DNA of 64,000 nt from Opitutaceae bacterium (GTDB taxonomy: Bacteria; Verrucomicrobiota; Verrucomicrobiia; Opitutales; Opitutaceae), in the NCBI GenBank assembly GCA_016794625.1, contig JAEUGY010000084.1, positions 51,757 through 115,756 on the forward strand, read 5' to 3'. Positions 34,424 through 42,060 of this stretch are shown here, in pieces (positions within the stretch are counted from its first letter, which is position 1; every line of letters starts with the position of its first letter). Under the pieces are notes generated by a model. The model saw only the letters and a program-made list of their open reading frames with translations. It was not told the DNA's origin and made no database searches. The translations under genes and the position numbers were made by a program.

Positions 34424-34642
34424 ATGCCGAAAAAGCTGGTGATTCTTCTCGCCGCGCTGACTCGTGCCGGATTCGTCAGCCGCGGCGGAAAAGGCAGCCA
34501 TCGCAACTACGAGCATCCGTGTGGCCACCGCCTCACCGTCACCGTGCACAAAGGAGAGGCGAAACCCTATCAGCAGCGGGACATCGAGGAAGCGATTGCC
34601 ATGGCCGAGGCATGGAGACCTCCGAGCGCGGACAAGCACTGA
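34424..34642 (+). CDS. hicA: HicA toxin (mRNA interferase)
   Basis: This 72-aa protein of the double-stranded-RNA-binding-like HicA family cuts mRNA when free of HicB. It has the typical compact form: MPKKLVILLAALTRAGFVSRGGKGSHRNYEHP in the N-terminal half (described here by its landmark GKGSHRNY), with catalytic H26. The strand GHRLTVTVHKGE and a final helix DIEEAIAMAEAW follow. It is followed after 29 bp by hicB. It begins just after an AT-rich stretch in an otherwise GC-rich region, which may indicate transfer. Confidence 0.93.
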   Translation: MPKKLVILLAALTRAGFVSRGGKGSHRNYEHPCGHRLTVTVHKGEAKPYQQRDIEEAIAMAEAWRPPSADKH

Positions 34643-34671
34643 CCCCCTGAATCACCTGAATCCGAACGACC

Positions 34672-35034
34672 ATGAAGACCCGAAAATCCGTCAATCCCCG
34701 TGCCGCCTCCAAAACGGCACGCTACATCAAGTTTGTGGAGTGGTCCGAAGCCGACCAGGTGTTCATCGGCCGGTGCCCTGGACTCTTTGCCGGTGGCATT
34801 CACGGTGACGACGAGGCCGAGGTTTACAAGGAGCTCTGCGACGTGGTTGTCGAGTGGATCGCCAACATCGAAAAGGGAGGCCAGCCGCTTCCTCCTCCGA
34901 CCGCCGGGAAAACGTACAGCGGCAAGTTCGTCGTGCGCGTTTCTCCCGATCTGCACCAGCGCGCAGCCCTGAAGGCGCTCCTGCGCGGCGAAAGCCTGAA
35001 TCAACTCGTCGAGCGCAGGTTGGTCGAGGCATAG
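34672..35034 (+). CDS. hicB: HicB antitoxin
   Basis: This 120-aa antitoxin has a partial RNase-H-like HicB fold (residues about 15-90; ARYIKFVEWSEADQVFIGRCPGLFAGGIHGDDEAEVYKELCDVV contains the family landmarks G-R-CPGL and DDE). It ends in a ribbon-helix-helix segment for DNA binding (GKFVVRVSPDLHQRAALKALLRGESLNQLVERRL). It should neutralise HicA and repress the pair. The gene order toxin then antitoxin is the usual hicAB order. Confidence 0.92.
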   Translation: MKTRKSVNPRAASKTARYIKFVEWSEADQVFIGRCPGLFAGGIHGDDEAEVYKELCDVVVEWIANIEKGGQPLPPPTAGKTYSGKFVVRVSPDLHQRAALKALLRGESLNQLVERRLVEA

Positions 35035-35223
35035 CTTGTAGTGGCAGACACCTCAGAAAGAAACGACCAAAGGACGTCGAATTTGGCGGACTGGGACTGG
35101 CGGCTGCGTCTGCCCGCGGTTGGCCGGAACAAGCTCCCAAGGTCCGGGGTGGGCGAGAGTGATTGGGCTTGATGCTCGGCGGGGTCGTATCGCGCGTGAC
35201 TCTGCTCCCGCGTAAACGCGGCA

Positions 35224-35260
35224 CGGCTCAGGACTTGCCGGCGTTCTCGCCGTATTCCCA
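35224..35260 (-). pseudogene. duplicated 3'-end fragment of the serine-hydrolase gene (39029)
   Basis: This 37-bp stretch is identical to 39025-39061 except for one base. On the minus strand it encodes WEYGENAGKS followed by a stop, versus WEYGEHAGKS in the intact gene. It abuts a second fragment from a hepT gene without spacing, so the two form a composite scar. Confidence 0.7.
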
Positions 35261-35329
35261 GGCATTCCGTTCAAGAGCATCCGCGGGATGCGCAATCGCA
35301 TCGCTCGCGACTACGGCCAGACCTCGTAG
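35261..35329 (+). pseudogene. duplicated internal fragment of a hepT (DUF86) gene
   Basis: Bases 35261-35317 match 50441-50497 (HepT at 50237) at 54 of 57 positions and encode GIPFKSIRGMRNRIARDYG in frame. In the intact HepT this is the HEPN active-site segment RNRIAHDY; here the catalytic His codon CAC is CGC (Arg). The frame ends at a TAG at 35327. The fragment overlaps the end of the Ig-repeat gene, whose own stop is at 35311-35313. Confidence 0.75.
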
Positions 35330-38300
35330 ATTTCTATCAGGCCTTCTCCGGTGCCGCCGTTGGCGCCAGTGAGTTTCACGCTGTAGGCGCCGGCAGTCAG
35401 GGACACGAGGAGCGCGGCGTCCTTGCTGCCGGTGCCGAGGGCGAACGCGCCGACTTGGACAAAGGTGCTTGAGAGGTCCGGACTCCAGTTGTCGGTCTCG
35501 AAGAGTTTCGAGCCGGTAGAGTCGAAAACTTCCAGGTGCGGGTGGGCCAGGATACCGGCAACGCCGAACTGCGCGAGTGTTGGGCCGACGCCCCGGATCA
35601 GCAGCCGCTTGCTGCCGGAGCCGGCGATCATGAAGCCGGCGATGAGCGCGTTTTCCGAGGTGCCGATGAAATTGCGTGCGGAGATGTTGATGACTCGGTT
35701 CGAGCGCCCGGTCTGCGTGTCGTATAGCTCCATCAGCACGACGCCGCGGCCGCTGCCGGACATGATCGCGGTGTTCTGACCCGCGACATTGGCCAGCAGC
35801 GCCGAGTCCAGGCTGCCGGCCGGAAAACTGAACGCGCCCTGTTGGGTAAACGTGGTGGCCAGAGCAGGATTCCAATTGTCGTTCTGGTCAATCTGCCGGC
35901 CTGCGATGTCGAAGACCCGGAGCGTCGGATCGGGGTGGCCGCCCAGTCCGACTCCGAGCGCGGTCAGGGCGGGGCCGGCGCCGCGAAGCAGGATGATTCT
36001 TGAGCCATGAGTGGAGAAGCCCAGGATGAGTTGCTGCCCGGTCTCGAGCGTCGTGCGCACCGAGAGGTTCGACAGCCATGCGGTCGGTCCAATCTCGGGC
36101 ACCACCACGGTGAGTGCGGCGGGTTCGCTGATCGCGGTGCCTGCGGAATTTGTGACGGTTACGGCGTAGCTGCCGGAGTCGGCCGCTCCTGGGGAGACGA
36201 GACGGTAGCTGGAGTCGGTGGCGCCCAAGATCGGCACGGCGTTCCTGAACCATTGGAAGGTGAGTGGCGGGGTGCCGGTTGCGACCGCCGAAAAAGTCAC
36301 TCCGACTCCCGCCGCGACTGACGCCGACTGCGGCTGGGTCAGGATCGATGGCGGTAAAGCGTTCACGACCAGCACGGCGGCCGTGCTGGTGACGGTGCCC
36401 GCAGGGTTGGTCACCGTGACCGTGTAGCTGCCGGCGTCGGATATCCGCGCGTTGGCGATCGTGTAGGTGGTGGAGTTCGCGCCGGGGATCACGGTGCCAT
36501 TTTGACTCCAAGAGTAGGCGAGGGGTGCACTGCCGGAGGCGGCGACGGAGAAGGAGACCGGTGTGTCGATGGATACGGTCTGGCCCTGTGGATGGCTGGT
36601 GATCGCGGGGAGGGTCGAGGCGACCTCGAGCGACGCGTAGTTGCTCCAAGCCGTGCCGGCGGCATTGGTGACCTGCACGCCGTACGATCCCGCATCGGTG
36701 GGCTGAACGTTGGCGAGCGTGAACGTGGAACCGGTGGCGCCAGCGATGGGCGAGGAGTAGAGGAACCACTGGTAGGCGAGGGGCCCGGTGCCGTTTGCGG
36801 TGACGGTGAAACTCACGGTTTGCCCGGCGCTCGCTCTGACATTCGCCGGCTGGGTCGCAACGGTCGGCCGCTGGCTGACGACGATAGTCGCGGCGCCGCT
36901 GATCGATGAGCCGCTCGTGTTCGAGACGATACACCGGTACTGGTCGCCGGTCATTCCGACGGAGGTACTATAGACCAGGAGACGGGCAGTCTGCGAGCCG
37001 ACCACCACGCCGGCGCTGTCCGTGAGCGGTGTCCACGACCCGGAGCCGCCCACCTGCCGCTCCCATTGGTAGTAGAAGTAGCCGTACGTGAGCGGCGCCC
37101 CGCCGGCCGCCACGGAAAAGGTCGCAACGTTGCCTGCGGCCACGGCGGTATTGGCCGGCTGCCGGACGAGGTTCGGGACCGTTTCGTTCACGACGAGCGT
37201 GGCGGCGCTGCTGGTCGCCGCACCTGTGGAGCCGGTGACCATACAAAGGAACCGGTCTCCGTTCATCGGAGTGGAGGAAACAACGGAAAGCGTGGCCGAG
37301 TTCGTGCCGGCATAGTCGGCGCTCTCCGCGATCCGGTTCCAGGTGCTGGTGCTCTCGGCTTGCCGGAACCATTGGTAGGTCAACGTGCCAGGCCCCCCGG
37401 TGGCGACGGCTGCGAATGACGCCTTGGCCCCAGCTATGACGGTCTGGTTCGCTGGCGGGGTGGCGATCCCGATGCCTGCCGCCGGACGCTGCACCTCGAC
37501 CACGAAATGGCCGAAGGTGCTTTTTCCGGCGGCATTGGCGGCCTTGAGCGTGAAAAAATGGACGCCGTCGGGCAGTCCGGTGACGCTCACGGTACTGCTT
37601 GCAACCGAGCATTGGGTTGAGGCGGGCAGAACGGTGACGGCCGGCGCGGGGCCCCCTCTGCCGCTGGCGGAAAAGCCAATCACGGCGGAGCCGTCGGACG
37701 ATGCGACATAGGCGTCTGCGATGGTGAGCGTGGGGGTCGGAGTGCCGTCGAGATCGGCGAGGCGACCATCGACGCTCGCGCGGAAATGAGTGCACACGAG
37801 AAACGGGGTCTGAAACCGGTGGCCCTCAGGGTCGATCGCCTCACCATTGCAGAACTGCACGACAGACCGCTCGACGGCATCGTGCACCGCCATCACCTCG
37901 GCGGCATCGCGGGCGATGTACACGAAGCCCAGCCGGAAACGTTTGGGCGACGTACGATAGGAAGGATTGCGCACGCCATAGCGGGCGACCGCGGCGGCGT
38001 GGTCGCAGGTCTCGACCGACGAGTAACCCACCGTGCCGTCTGCATGGTAGACCGGGGAATTGAGCGCGTACGTCGTGGGAAACCGTTCGCTGGCGCCGAG
38101 CAGGTAGAGCGTCTGGTCGGCGTAGACCTGGCGATCGTTGCTGTGCAGATTGTCGACACGTTGGTAGCGAAAGCCCGTCGTCGGGTCGCCGTAAATCTTG
38201 TTCACCGTGGTGCCGCCGTCGCTGGAATGCTTGGCGCCCATCTGGCAGTCGATCGTGGTGTTGGGCAGCCAGTGTCCGTTGCTCAAAATGCCCGGCCCCA

Positions 38301-38853
38301 CACCGCTGACGTTGTTGAAGAACTGGCAGCCCCAGGCGTGGCCGAGCTCATGATCGAAAACGGGGAGCACCGGGCCGAAAAGCGGGCCCTCAAGGTTGTA
38401 GCGGCAGAAATCCACCGTCGCGAAGGACTGCGCGGCCGAGGGATTTCCGTTGCCGATGCCTGAGGAACCGGGACCGGTGCTGATGCCGGTGGCCTTATAG
38501 GTCCCGTTGATATAGTTCGGCGTCAGATTGAATCCGGTGTTGGCCAGGTAGCAGATCGAGAAATAGTCGGCTGGGAACAGGGCGGTGAGCTTGGCGAACG
38601 CGGATCTGAGCCGCGTGAAAGGCGAAGCGTAGATCTCCGCGTAGGCGGTCGACGGCGTTGCCCAAGTGACGCCGGAGTCGATCACAAACAAGCAGTGTTC
38701 GGTCTGGTACGTCGTTTCGTCCAGCCGAACCAGCGCCGTGGCCGCGCACCCGCCTGCGGTCAGCAGGCAATACGACGCCACCGCCAGCAGCCGGAGGAAC
38801 CCGAGCGCAGGGCTCGACGCCAAGCGCAGGTCGATCGGATCCGTCGGTGGCAT
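35311..38853 (-). CDS. secreted Ig-repeat protein with HELGH motif
   Basis: The 1180-aa protein starts at ATG 38853. After a signal (about 17-40), an N-terminal domain (about 45-400) includes H168-E-L-G-H172-AWG, a zinc-metallopeptidase-type HExxH helix. A metzincin third His at the +10 position is absent (F178), so another ligand such as H194 or no activity is possible. Five Ig-like modules (about 455-930) carry the repeating Q-P-x-x-x-x-V-x-x-G...Y-Q-W pattern. The C-terminal part (about 930-1180) has two LLRG(A/V)GP segments, a domain seen in many Opitutaceae surface proteins. An adhesive or host-polymer-binding enzyme is likely. The upstream TTG was rejected in favour of this ATG. Confidence 0.82.
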   Translation of the reverse strand: MPPTDPIDLRLASSPALGFLRLLAVASYCLLTAGGCAATALVRLDETTYQTEHCLFVIDSGVTWATPSTAYAEIYASPFTRLRSAFAKLTALFPADYFSICYLANTGFNLTPNYINGTYKATGISTGPGSSGIGNGNPSAAQSFATVDFCRYNLEGPLFGPVLPVFDHELGHAWGCQFFNNVSGVGPGILSNGHWLPNTTIDCQMGAKHSSDGGTTVNKIYGDPTTGFRYQRVDNLHSNDRQVYADQTLYLLGASERFPTTYALNSPVYHADGTVGYSSVETCDHAAAVARYGVRNPSYRTSPKRFRLGFVYIARDAAEVMAVHDAVERSVVQFCNGEAIDPEGHRFQTPFLVCTHFRASVDGRLADLDGTPTPTLTIADAYVASSDGSAVIGFSASGRGGPAPAVTVLPASTQCSVASSTVSVTGLPDGVHFFTLKAANAAGKSTFGHFVVEVQRPAAGIGIATPPANQTVIAGAKASFAAVATGGPGTLTYQWFRQAESTSTWNRIAESADYAGTNSATLSVVSSTPMNGDRFLCMVTGSTGAATSSAATLVVNETVPNLVRQPANTAVAAGNVATFSVAAGGAPLTYGYFYYQWERQVGGSGSWTPLTDSAGVVVGSQTARLLVYSTSVGMTGDQYRCIVSNTSGSSISGAATIVVSQRPTVATQPANVRASAGQTVSFTVTANGTGPLAYQWFLYSSPIAGATGSTFTLANVQPTDAGSYGVQVTNAAGTAWSNYASLEVASTLPAITSHPQGQTVSIDTPVSFSVAASGSAPLAYSWSQNGTVIPGANSTTYTIANARISDAGSYTVTVTNPAGTVTSTAAVLVVNALPPSILTQPQSASVAAGVGVTFSAVATGTPPLTFQWFRNAVPILGATDSSYRLVSPGAADSGSYAVTVTNSAGTAISEPAALTVVVPEIGPTAWLSNLSVRTTLETGQQLILGFSTHGSRIILLRGAGPALTALGVGLGGHPDPTLRVFDIAGRQIDQNDNWNPALATTFTQQGAFSFPAGSLDSALLANVAGQNTAIMSGSGRGVVLMELYDTQTGRSNRVINISARNFIGTSENALIAGFMIAGSGSKRLLIRGVGPTLAQFGVAGILAHPHLEVFDSTGSKLFETDNWSPDLSSTFVQVGAFALGTGSKDAALLVSLTAGAYSVKLTGANGGTGEGLIEIYEVWP

Positions 38854-39028
38854 TGTTGGAAAGGTCTGCAACTCAATTCCATCGGTCGGTAAACGACTTC
38901 CTTTAATCCCAAAGTGAGCTGGCGGTGCGCGGGGTGCTTCGCGCGCTCGTTCAGTCTATGTGTAAATCAACTGCGACCGTTGCCGGCCTGTGCGTTTCGC
39001 TCTATATCAGCACGCTCCTCTGCGCGGC

Positions 39029-40201
39029 TCAGGACTTGCCGGCGTGCTCGCCGTATTCCCAACTGTAGGGCACGCCGGTCTCGCCGAGGATGAAGCGAAC
39101 GAGGTCGGCAAACGCGGCCTCGGCGCGGACGTCGTTGGCGAGAATCAACACGGCGCGTTGGCTGCGTTCGAGGCACACGAGCGTATTGGCGGTGGTGTCA
39201 TTGTGCCCGCCTTTGAAAAATCCCGGACCCTGGGGTCCGCGGAAGACGATCACGCCAAGGCCGGCGTGAAGGTCTGGGTGTTGGGCGGCCGGAGGCGCAT
39301 CGGGCGCATGGGTGGGAAACTGGTGCGCGGATTTGATGCGGAGGAGAGGACGGGCGAGCTCACGACGGGAGGCGGCGGTGAGACCGTCGCCTCGCACGAG
39401 GGCCGCGGCGAACTTGGCGAGATCGTCGATCGTGGTGTCCATCGAGCCGGCGGCGCGGACTTTGGAGCGTTCGTCGTGCGGTTCGACCTGGCCGCGGTCG
39501 TTCCAGCCATCGGCAAGATTTCCGGCGAAGTCGGGGCGCCAGATGAGCGAGGTGCGGGTCATGCCGAGGTCGCGAAAGATCGTGTCCGTGAGCGAGCCGA
39601 CGGCGCGGCCAAGGCCCTTGTCGAGGGCGAACTGGAGGAGAATGAAACCATCGCCGGAATAGGCGTAACGCGTGCCGGGATCGAAGTGGATTTTCAGTTT
39701 CCCGTCGGGTTCGAGAAAGCCGAAGTTCGAGAATCCAGTGGAGTGGGTGAGGACGATGCGCGGAGTGATCAGCCGCCAACGCGGTTCGGAAGCGAGCGGC
39801 CCCCAGTCCGCGTACTTGGTGTCGAGCGGGTAGTCAGGCAGAGGTTGGGAGAGGAGAGCGGCGAGCGGCCGGTCCAGGTCGAGTTCTCCGCGATCCACGA
39901 GCTGCAAAACGGCATAGGCGACCACAGTCTTGGTCAGCGACGCGCCATACATGACGGTATCGGTGCGCAGCGGTTCGCCGGTGGCATTGCGGATGCCGTA
40001 GGCCTGCACGTGGACGATGCGACCGCCGTCGATCACGGCCACGGCCATGCCCTGCGCTTTCGTGTCCACCATCGCTTGAGCGACGCGTGCATCGATGGCA
40101 GCACGGGTTGGGAGAGGGGGAGGCTCGGCGGCGAAACCCGCGCCGGCAATCGCAGCGAAAAGAAGCACCACGCCGAGCCGGCCGGACAGGTAAGGCAACA
40201 T
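39029..40201 (-). CDS. secreted serine hydrolase, beta-lactamase family (class C-like)
   Basis: The 390-aa enzyme starts at ATG 40201, right before a signal peptide (about 1-25). It has the class C/penicillin-binding-like motifs: S88-L-T-K91 for the nucleophile and base, Y181-S-G183 as the second motif, and GGHND (331-335) in the place of the KTG/HxG box. Proteins of this group hydrolyse esters, D-amino peptides or lactams, so the exact substrate is open. The frame extending to 40426 is unstructured and was dropped. The end of this gene (WEYGEHAGKS) is duplicated at 35224. Confidence 0.9.
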   Translation of the reverse strand: MLPYLSGRLGVVLLFAAIAGAGFAAEPPPLPTRAAIDARVAQAMVDTKAQGMAVAVIDGGRIVHVQAYGIRNATGEPLRTDTVMYGASLTKTVVAYAVLQLVDRGELDLDRPLAALLSQPLPDYPLDTKYADWGPLASEPRWRLITPRIVLTHSTGFSNFGFLEPDGKLKIHFDPGTRYAYSGDGFILLQFALDKGLGRAVGSLTDTIFRDLGMTRTSLIWRPDFAGNLADGWNDRGQVEPHDERSKVRAAGSMDTTIDDLAKFAAALVRGDGLTAASRRELARPLLRIKSAHQFPTHAPDAPPAAQHPDLHAGLGVIVFRGPQGPGFFKGGHNDTTANTLVCLERSQRAVLILANDVRAEAAFADLVRFILGETGVPYSWEYGEHAGKS

Positions 40202-40301
40202 GCCGCGAGTGTGAGTGCCGGAGCGGGACCGGGTCGAAGAGATATTGACCTTCAGGTTACGCAGGAATGAGCCTCGATCCAGCGGGAGTCGAACCCTGGG
40301 C

Positions 40302-40321
40302 CGTGTCCTTTTTGGGACACG
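40302..40321. repeat. hairpin between serine hydrolase and wHTH-NTase module
   Basis: CGTGTCC (40302-40308) pairs with GGACACG (40315-40321) around a TTTTTG loop. No T-tract follows on either strand, so it is not a convincing terminator. Reverse-strand sequence near it (GGTTCGACTCCC) resembles a tRNA T-arm, but no acceptor stem or CCA is present. Confidence 0.45.
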
Positions 40322-40527
40322 CGACCCGGCCCGACCCGCATCGCCGGTCCGGCCATGGATCATGTTCCCTGCTGACGATTGGGCAGACGCCGTCTGCCGA
40401 ATCGTCCCAGGAAACCCGATGCCCATTTCCAGTGCCTTGGGCTCTCGAACCTGTGGTTCATGTGCAATGGTTCCCGTTTCCTGGCTTTACTTAGGGTGAT
40501 TGTCCTGTTGCTGAAGTTGTTTTAATA

Positions 40528-40533
40528 TTGACA
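40528..40533 (+). promoter_or_regulatory. candidate -35 box TTGACA
   Basis: A consensus TTGACA abuts the palindromic operator at 40534. A TATAAA at 40556 is 22 bp away, longer than the usual 17 bp, so the -10 assignment is unsure. Binding at the palindrome would block either arrangement. Confidence 0.45.
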
Positions 40534-40559
40534 TATACGCTATTCGCGAATTGCGTATA
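40534..40559. promoter_or_regulatory. 26-bp palindromic operator candidate at the wHTH-NTase module start
   Basis: TATACGC (40534-40540) and GCGTATA (40553-40559) flank a central perfect palindrome ATTCGCGAAT (40542-40551). Together they form a near-perfect 26-bp dyad with a single mismatched pair (T at 40541 and T at 40552). The site ends 3 bp before the ATG at 40563 and touches TTGACA. Autoregulation by the winged-helix protein is the obvious reading. Confidence 0.7.
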
Positions 40560-40562
40560 AAG

Positions 40563-41084
40563 ATGTCGCTCAAGGCGCAGGATGTTCTCGTGGGACTCAA
40601 GCTTGTGTTGGCCGTCTCCCCTCGGCCTAGCTATGCGGACCTCGCTTCCGACCTCGGCATGAGCGCTTCGGAGGTCCATGCTGCTGTGCGCCGCTTGGGC
40701 GAAGCCCGGCTGCTCGACCCTGAATCTCAGGCGGTGCGTCGCGAAGCCCTGCGCAGTTTTCTGATTCATGGAGTGCCTTATGCCTTTCCGGCACGGATGC
40801 GTGAAGTGACCCGCGGCCTACCGACCGCATGGGCGGCGCCGGCGTTGGCGGGAAAGTTCAGCGCGGGGGAGCAAATTCCCCCGGTCTGGCCCGATCCTGA
40901 CGGCCAGGTACAAGGAGTGGCGGTGAAGCCCCTTTATTCCAGCGTCCCCCATGCGGCTCGCCGCGATCCGGCTTTGTACGACCTGCTCGCGTTGGTCGAT
41001 GCCCTCCGCCTCGGCCGGGCGCGAGAACGGGCCATGGCGGAGAAGGAACTCGGTCAGCGCCTGATCGATCATGCCACCGCCTAA
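40563..41084 (+). CDS. winged-helix protein, probable regulator/antitoxin of NTase module
   Basis: The 173-aa protein has a winged-helix DNA-binding domain at the N-terminus (MSLKAQDVLVGLKLVLAV, then PSYADLASDLGMSASEVHAAVRRLGEARLL, the helix-turn-helix). The C-terminal 100 residues are of unknown fold and may bind the partner. The ATG at 40563 was chosen; an in-frame TTG at 40551 lies inside the operator. The downstream nucleotidyltransferase starts 14 bp before its stop. The pair resembles AbiEi-AbiEii in layout (HTH antitoxin followed by NTase toxin), but the sequence is not classical AbiEi. Confidence 0.8.
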   Translation: MSLKAQDVLVGLKLVLAVSPRPSYADLASDLGMSASEVHAAVRRLGEARLLDPESQAVRREALRSFLIHGVPYAFPARMREVTRGLPTAWAAPALAGKFSAGEQIPPVWPDPDGQVQGVAVKPLYSSVPHAARRDPALYDLLALVDALRLGRARERAMAEKELGQRLIDHATA

Positions 41085-41799
41085 TCTCCCGGCCCTCCGC
41101 GCGGTCGCCGACCGCCTCGACCGTCTCGGGTTGGACTACGCCTTTGTCGGCGGCTCCATCGTCAACTTGCTCTTGGACCATCCTGATCTTTCTCCGGCCC
41201 GGCCGACCGACGATTTCGATGTCATTATTGAAACCGTGACGTCGCGCCCCTACTCGGATGTCGAGGCGAAGCTGCGGGGAATCGGTTTCGACCACGACAT
41301 GCGGGAGGGTGCACCGCGGTGCCGCTGGGTACTGGGCAACTTGACGGTGGACATCATGCCAACAGAGGGCGCCTTTCTTGGCCTAAACACCGCCTGGTTC
41401 GCCGAAGCGTTAGCGACTGCCACCGAACGCGCCTTCGACCACATACGGCTAAAGCTGATTTCACCGGTGGCGTTCCTCGCCACAAAGCACCTCGCCTTCC
41501 TTGATCGAGGCGAAGGCGATCACTATGCGAGCCACGATCTAGAGGACTTTATCACGGTCATCGATGGACGCGAGGCCATCGCGACCGAGGTCGCGGCGGC
41601 CCCGGAGGCCCTGCGGGCGTACGTCGTCAACGCCACACGCGCGCTGCTGGCCGCGCCGACCTTCAACGAGTCGCTTACTGGGCACCTGCCCATTGACGAA
41701 GCTAGCCAACGCCGACTCCCAGCCCTGAGAAACAAACTGCGCGCAGTTGCTGGTATTACTTCTTATGCGCATCCGCGTCCTGAGGCATCTCCATCGTGA
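41071..41799 (+). CDS. AbiEii/AbiGii-type nucleotidyltransferase
   Basis: The 242-aa enzyme carries the polymerase-beta-like NTase signature: FVGGS (25-29), the acidic D48-F-D50 in PTDDFDVIIE, and a third acidic residue D94 in LTVDIMPTEG. A conserved SPVAFLATKHLAFLDRG segment follows, as in AbiEii relatives. Such toxins modify tRNA or other RNA to stop growth during phage infection. The ATG at 41071 overlaps the previous gene by 14 bp. Antitoxin identity is inferred from gene order. Confidence 0.85.
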   Translation: MPPPNLPALRAVADRLDRLGLDYAFVGGSIVNLLLDHPDLSPARPTDDFDVIIETVTSRPYSDVEAKLRGIGFDHDMREGAPRCRWVLGNLTVDIMPTEGAFLGLNTAWFAEALATATERAFDHIRLKLISPVAFLATKHLAFLDRGEGDHYASHDLEDFITVIDGREAIATEVAAAPEALRAYVVNATRALLAAPTFNESLTGHLPIDEASQRRLPALRNKLRAVAGITSYAHPRPEASPS

Positions 41800-42060
41800 G
41801 TTTAGTCACGTGCCGTTGCCCGCAGTTGCGGGTGACGTGGTTGTGCTCGCTGGCGATAGTGACCTCGGAAGTAAGGGCGTGGTCTGGGCGCATCAGGCCG
41901 TTTCGGATACACCGTTCCGTACCGCCGCGGACCCTCGTGGACACTACGTCAAGCAGATGATCGGCTGACCCTGACAGCGCGTGGGCACCGACACGCGATA
42001 CCGGGCTGGCACTGCAGAAAAATATCAAAAGGGTGGATTCGGCCCCCTCGGTCGGCCGGC

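Larger units (their letters stand above)
40202..40562. other. divergent intergenic region upstream of the wHTH-NTase module
   Basis: No gene is supported in these 361 bp between the leftward serine hydrolase and the rightward operon. It has a 7-bp hairpin at 40302-40321, and the tract 40505-40562 is much richer in A and T than its surroundings. That tract holds the operator and a TTGACA hexamer. Confidence 0.6.

Noticed and set aside
40270..40300. Possible tRNA or tmRNA 3' end: reverse-strand GGTTCGACTCCCGC
   Set aside because: Only three T-stem pairs form, and no CCA, acceptor stem or tag-reading frame is found nearby.
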